Made by a program: the position numbers and the translations under genes
Notes under the pieces: generated by a model
What the model was told of the DNA's origin: nothing
Seen by the model: the letters and a program-made list of their open reading frames with translations, nothing else
Databases searched by the model: none
Part shown: one piece after another, positions 8,121-10,947 of the stretch
Layout: every line of letters begins with the position of its first letter
Numbering within the stretch: position 1 is the stretch's first letter
Origin: Ectocarpus siliculosus
Taxonomy: Eukaryota > Sar > Phaeophyceae > Ectocarpales > Ectocarpaceae
DNA length: 10,947 bases
Assembly (NCBI GenBank): GCA_000310025.1
Contig: FN649727.1
Coordinates: forward strand, 7,263,086-7,274,032
Reading direction: 5' to 3'

Positions 8121-9629
8121 ATGGGCGAATTCGGGTCTAACCGAGCAGCATGGCTGATAGCTGGCTTCCTAGGGCGCAAGTTCATGAAGGTGGGTGGCTG
8201 CTGCTCTCTCAACCGCGCCTCTGTGTTCTATGCCGTCAATCGCTTTGGCGAAGTTTTCGGGCGGGCGCGAGAATAGAGCGCGCGCGCCAGTTGTATGTAT
8301 TCATCTGGGTGTGTGCGTTGCTAGCGAAAAGGAGGAAGCTTCAGCTTTTGCTTCTACAACGCTGCTGGTGTGTGCGTCGACTCGGCAGGAGGCTGAGTAG
8401 CTCCAACAGTCCTCTGGCCGCTTTGCCTTCCTTCGGACACATGCCAGCGTTTTCGATTCGCTGCTGCTTCTGCTGCTTTGTGCAACGTGGAGGAAAACGT
8501 GGCGTGTGTCCTCTCTATGCTCTCGTCGTTGTTGCACCTACAGGATTTCCTGGGACGATGGAGCGTCATCCCGGTCTTGGCCGTAGCCGCCTGCTTGTGG
8601 AACAAGTGGAGAGCGAGGCAGCTCGAAGGAAAGCTTGAGCAGTGCAAGCTAGAGGAGGTGAGCCCTGCGAGACAACCGCGGAGGCAGGCCTACAGCAGTA
8701 GGCGGCCGGACGTTCCGGCTTGTCCCTCTCGCTGCTGTATGTACACACCAGCAGAGCTTTGTAACCAGAGCTTTGTATGCCTCACCCCGTTTGCTGGTCC
8801 TCCCCCTTGTTCTGGTCGGCAGTACAGCAGTATCATGGTTCAGGGGGATAATGATTCCGTTTTGAGGGCTCGGTTCGCGTCTCCTCCTTGTACCCGAGGC
8901 CTCCGATTCTGTTTTAGGCTCTACAAACGGAGGCCTTGAGGGCAACACCAAAGGCGATGTGTGAATGATCCACTTGGGATTCTCTCGGTCTATCCCTCCT
9001 CCCCTCCTCCTTCGTTGCTACTGCTGTACATTCCTCTTGCACACCCACCACGACCTCGTTGCTCTTTTTGCCTTGTTACCCCAAACGATGACATTACCAG
9101 ACATCCCCCGGCGTTTCTGAAAGGCACATGGCGTGGCTTGCTTGCAGCCGCAGCAGCAAACACGCATCATGCACACTCTTTTGTCACTATTTATTAAATA
9201 TGTGTATGAGCGTGTATCCATCGCAGTACATATAAGCAACCTTTTGAAAATCGAGTGGGATGCATTCCTCTTTCCACCCCACTGCTGCTACGAAATGAAC
9301 TCGCGACGCGATTTTCTGCGGTCATTTGACGCCCGCATAAACACCCAACTCAACATGTTTGTACTTATTCGCGTATGATCGGCCCAGTTCAAATGCATAG
9401 TGTTCCGACACTGCTGCAACTTTGTCGACCATCTCCGAGATACTGAAACACCCAACCTCGAATGACCACTCGGTACCCCGCATGCAAGGACGTTGCACAT
9501 CAGTCAGTAAATTTGATCGGGAGATACATACAGCAGCAGACACGCGGAGATACATGCGACGCACGACTGGCTAGCATCGTTATACCATGATCATCCGTGG
9601 CCTGTCTGCACCTGGCGTTCTTCTTCCCC

Positions 9630-9673
<44 letters not shown>

Positions 9674-10931
9674 CTGCTGTGTCTCACACGCCATGCTGAT
9701 TGGATTTTACCCACTTCTGTGCTTGGGCACAGCAGTATGCAGCAGCCGTGCAGTCTGCGACGGCGTTGGTGACACTGCTGTGTATGCACTTGTACCTCTA
9801 TTCAGTCCTTCGTCTTCTGTCTCCTGAACGGCTGCAACACGCCCCCCATCTCTCGTCCGTGGGGCTTGCTACTTCTTTCTACTCGACAGGTCCGCCGGAG
9901 CACACGGCGACAGCTGCAGCTCCTCCGGAAGAAATCGGCGGCCGGAGCGTTGCCCCCTCGAGCAGCAGCAGGCTGCACCTCCGTATTGCGCCAGCGACAA
10001 CAACAACAACAGCGGAGACCGGGCGACCGTCTCGGTGGCATCCCCAGCGCCTCGATCTCCACGACTCCGAAGCAGCAGGAAGCGCAACGGCAACACCTGT
10101 CCCCGACCGCCGCCGCCGCCGCCGCCGCCGCCTCCGCTGCCGGCGGCGGTGCCACGGCAGCGTCAGCAGCCCCAAAAGACGCGCTGGCGTCGGAGCTGTG
10201 GGCATGGCTAGGAGGGGTTGGGTCTGGACGGCGGTCGTGCAGCGCAGACAGGCCTAAGTGCTCGTCGTCTCCACGTTCCGGCGGCGGAGGCGGCGGCGGC
10301 GGCGGCAGCGGCGAGTGGAGGGGCGCATTTTACAACCGTGAGATCCTGTTTTTTGTTTTTTGGTGGGCTGGCTGCTCTGTGATTTTGTGCGCCTATATAG
10401 CCAGTTGCCGAATGTTTGGTTCGTTCTGCGTAGAGCTTGGCGCCGCAATAACTTGGGGGTGGAAAGCCACCGCCGTGTTTTTTTTTTTCCGAAGCTCCTT
10501 TGTGCACCTCCACCTCGCTGTCTCCCACGCGAGGCTCCCCTATTAATTATCCGCCCTTCGTTTCGCTCTTGATTGAACCTACGACGCAAATCAGGGCGCA
10601 CGTAACGACGTTGCTAAACACGCACCAAGAGGAGTAGTATATACAACGATCGATCCCATTTCCTCGATTCCCTCCTGCTACATAGGCATACCTCACGTAC
10701 CCCCCCGCCCCCTGCCTTTTTCTTTTCTCGCGTATGTACATGTGTCGCTGCAACGCAGGCATGGGCAACCTCCCGCGACGAAACGCTTTCAAGACGGCCC
10801 GAGGCAAGGTTTACTTGAGAGGCGGCCGTATCGGATCGGGGGGGACACGCGAAGGGGTACAAGCCCCACCCCTGGGGGGTCTCGCGTCGGTGCGCGAAGA
10901 GGATGAGGGGGTAGCCGTCGTCTCCACTTGA
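8121..10931 (+). CDS. Predicted membrane-anchored basic low-complexity protein of unknown function (four exons, 267 aa)
   Basis: The spliced model joins 8121-8189, 8544-8657, 9890-10337 and 10759-10931. Donors are AAG|GTGGGT, GAG|GTGAGC and C|GTGAGA, acceptors ACAG, ACAG and GCAG, phases 0, 0, 1. The start ATG has A at -3 and G at +4. I do not recognise the family. Visible features in order: a short hydrophobic stretch at residues 9-18; a likely membrane segment at about 29-42 (WSVIPVLAVAACLW); a charged, coiled-coil-like stretch at 43-76 (LEGKLEQCKLEE then VRRSTRRQLQLLRKK) that runs smoothly across the exon 2/3 junction, supporting that splice; a Gln5 run at 98-102; Ala8 at 135-142; an amphipathic DALASELWAWLGG at 158-170; Gly9 at 192-200; and a basic, Gly-rich C-terminus encoded by exon 4. 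Exons 1 and 2 are better supported than 3 and 4. The long 8658-9889 intron could hide another exon, and the stop at 10929-10931 lies beside poor contig-end sequence, so the C-terminus is uncertain. A single-pass organelle or endomembrane protein is a reasonable guess only. Confidence 0.55.
9631..9672. repeat. (GCT)14 trinucleotide microsatellite, intronic
   Basis: Fourteen perfect GCT units (AGC/CAG on the other strand) lie within the 8658-9889 intron, followed by an imperfect CTTCTGCTG. On the minus strand this reads as a Gln or Ser run and on the plus as Leu or Cys, which explains the homopolymer-like open frames here; none is supported as a gene. Confidence 0.95.
10109..10132 (+). repeat. 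Exonic (GCC)8 coding Ala8
   Basis: Eight perfect GCC codons inside exon 3 of the 8121 gene, a pure codon repeat and so a likely length-variable site. Confidence 0.9.
10280..10306 (+). repeat. Exonic GGC/GGA tract coding Gly9
   Basis: Nine Gly codons, nearly all GGC, close to the end of exon 3 of the 8121 gene and just before its GTGAGA donor. Confidence 0.9.
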
Positions 10932-10947
10932 TTGGGGGGCGGGGGGG
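10932..10947. other. Low-quality right contig end
   Basis: The last bases collapse into G runs broken by single C or T, like the noisy left end. Any gene continuing past here, including a longer C-terminus for the 8121 gene, cannot be judged. Confidence 0.6.

Noticed and set aside
8121-8138. Possible N-myristoylation of the 8121 product (MGEFGS)
   Set aside because: Gly2 and Ser6 fit, but Glu at position 3 is disfavoured by the known consensus.
9580-9789. Poly-Gln/poly-Ser minus-strand frames
   Set aside because: They are simply translations of the (GCT)14 microsatellite.
9700-10257. 185-codon plus-strand frame overlapping exon 3 of the 8121 gene
   Set aside because: It crosses the CAG acceptor at 9889 and gives an Arg-rich frame; the other frame continues the coiled-coil and joins exons in phase.

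Overview
The window reads as one eukaryotic contig, most likely from a stramenopile such as a brown alga. That placement is inferred from style: GC-rich exons, AT-richer GT-AG introns of about 275 to 1230 bp, abundant CAG/GCT and GCC/GGC microsatellites, and glycine-, proline- and alanine-rich low-complexity protein segments. Nothing bacterial, and no operon, CRISPR array, tRNA or rRNA, was seen. The first ~270 bases (stuttered homopolymers, a long G run) and the last ~16 bases look like low-quality sequence at contig ends.

Layout from left to right. (1) Bases ~271-2255 hold no recognisable exon and are best read as the first intron of a minus-strand gene. (2) 2256-2387 (minus) is the first coding exon of translation initiation factor eIF2B epsilon, recognised by its LQAILLADSF...FRPIS...MPK nucleotidyltransferase start; the rest lies beyond the left edge. 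(3) 2388-2650 is a 263-bp gap between two divergent start codons, probably a shared promoter. (4) 2651-6447 (plus) is a complete six-exon gene for a 519-residue protein made almost wholly of about 14 ribonuclease-inhibitor-type leucine-rich repeats, with poly-Gly and poly-Pro loops set between repeats. All five introns keep frame and several cut the repeat at the same two positions. (5) 6448-8120 has no confident gene. It holds a short coding-like stretch (6526-6625) that may be an extra terminal exon of the LRR gene or a gene relic, and a 212-codon minus ORF of doubtful reality. (6) 8121-10931 (plus) is a four-exon gene for a 267-residue membrane-anchored, basic, low-complexity protein of unknown function; its stop lies 16 bases from the contig end.

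The genes show no shared pathway. eIF2B epsilon is housekeeping (GDP/GTP exchange on eIF2), the LRR protein is probably a protein-interaction scaffold, and the third is unrecognised. Gene models were built by eye from reading frame, splice sites and repeat periodicity, without transcript data.
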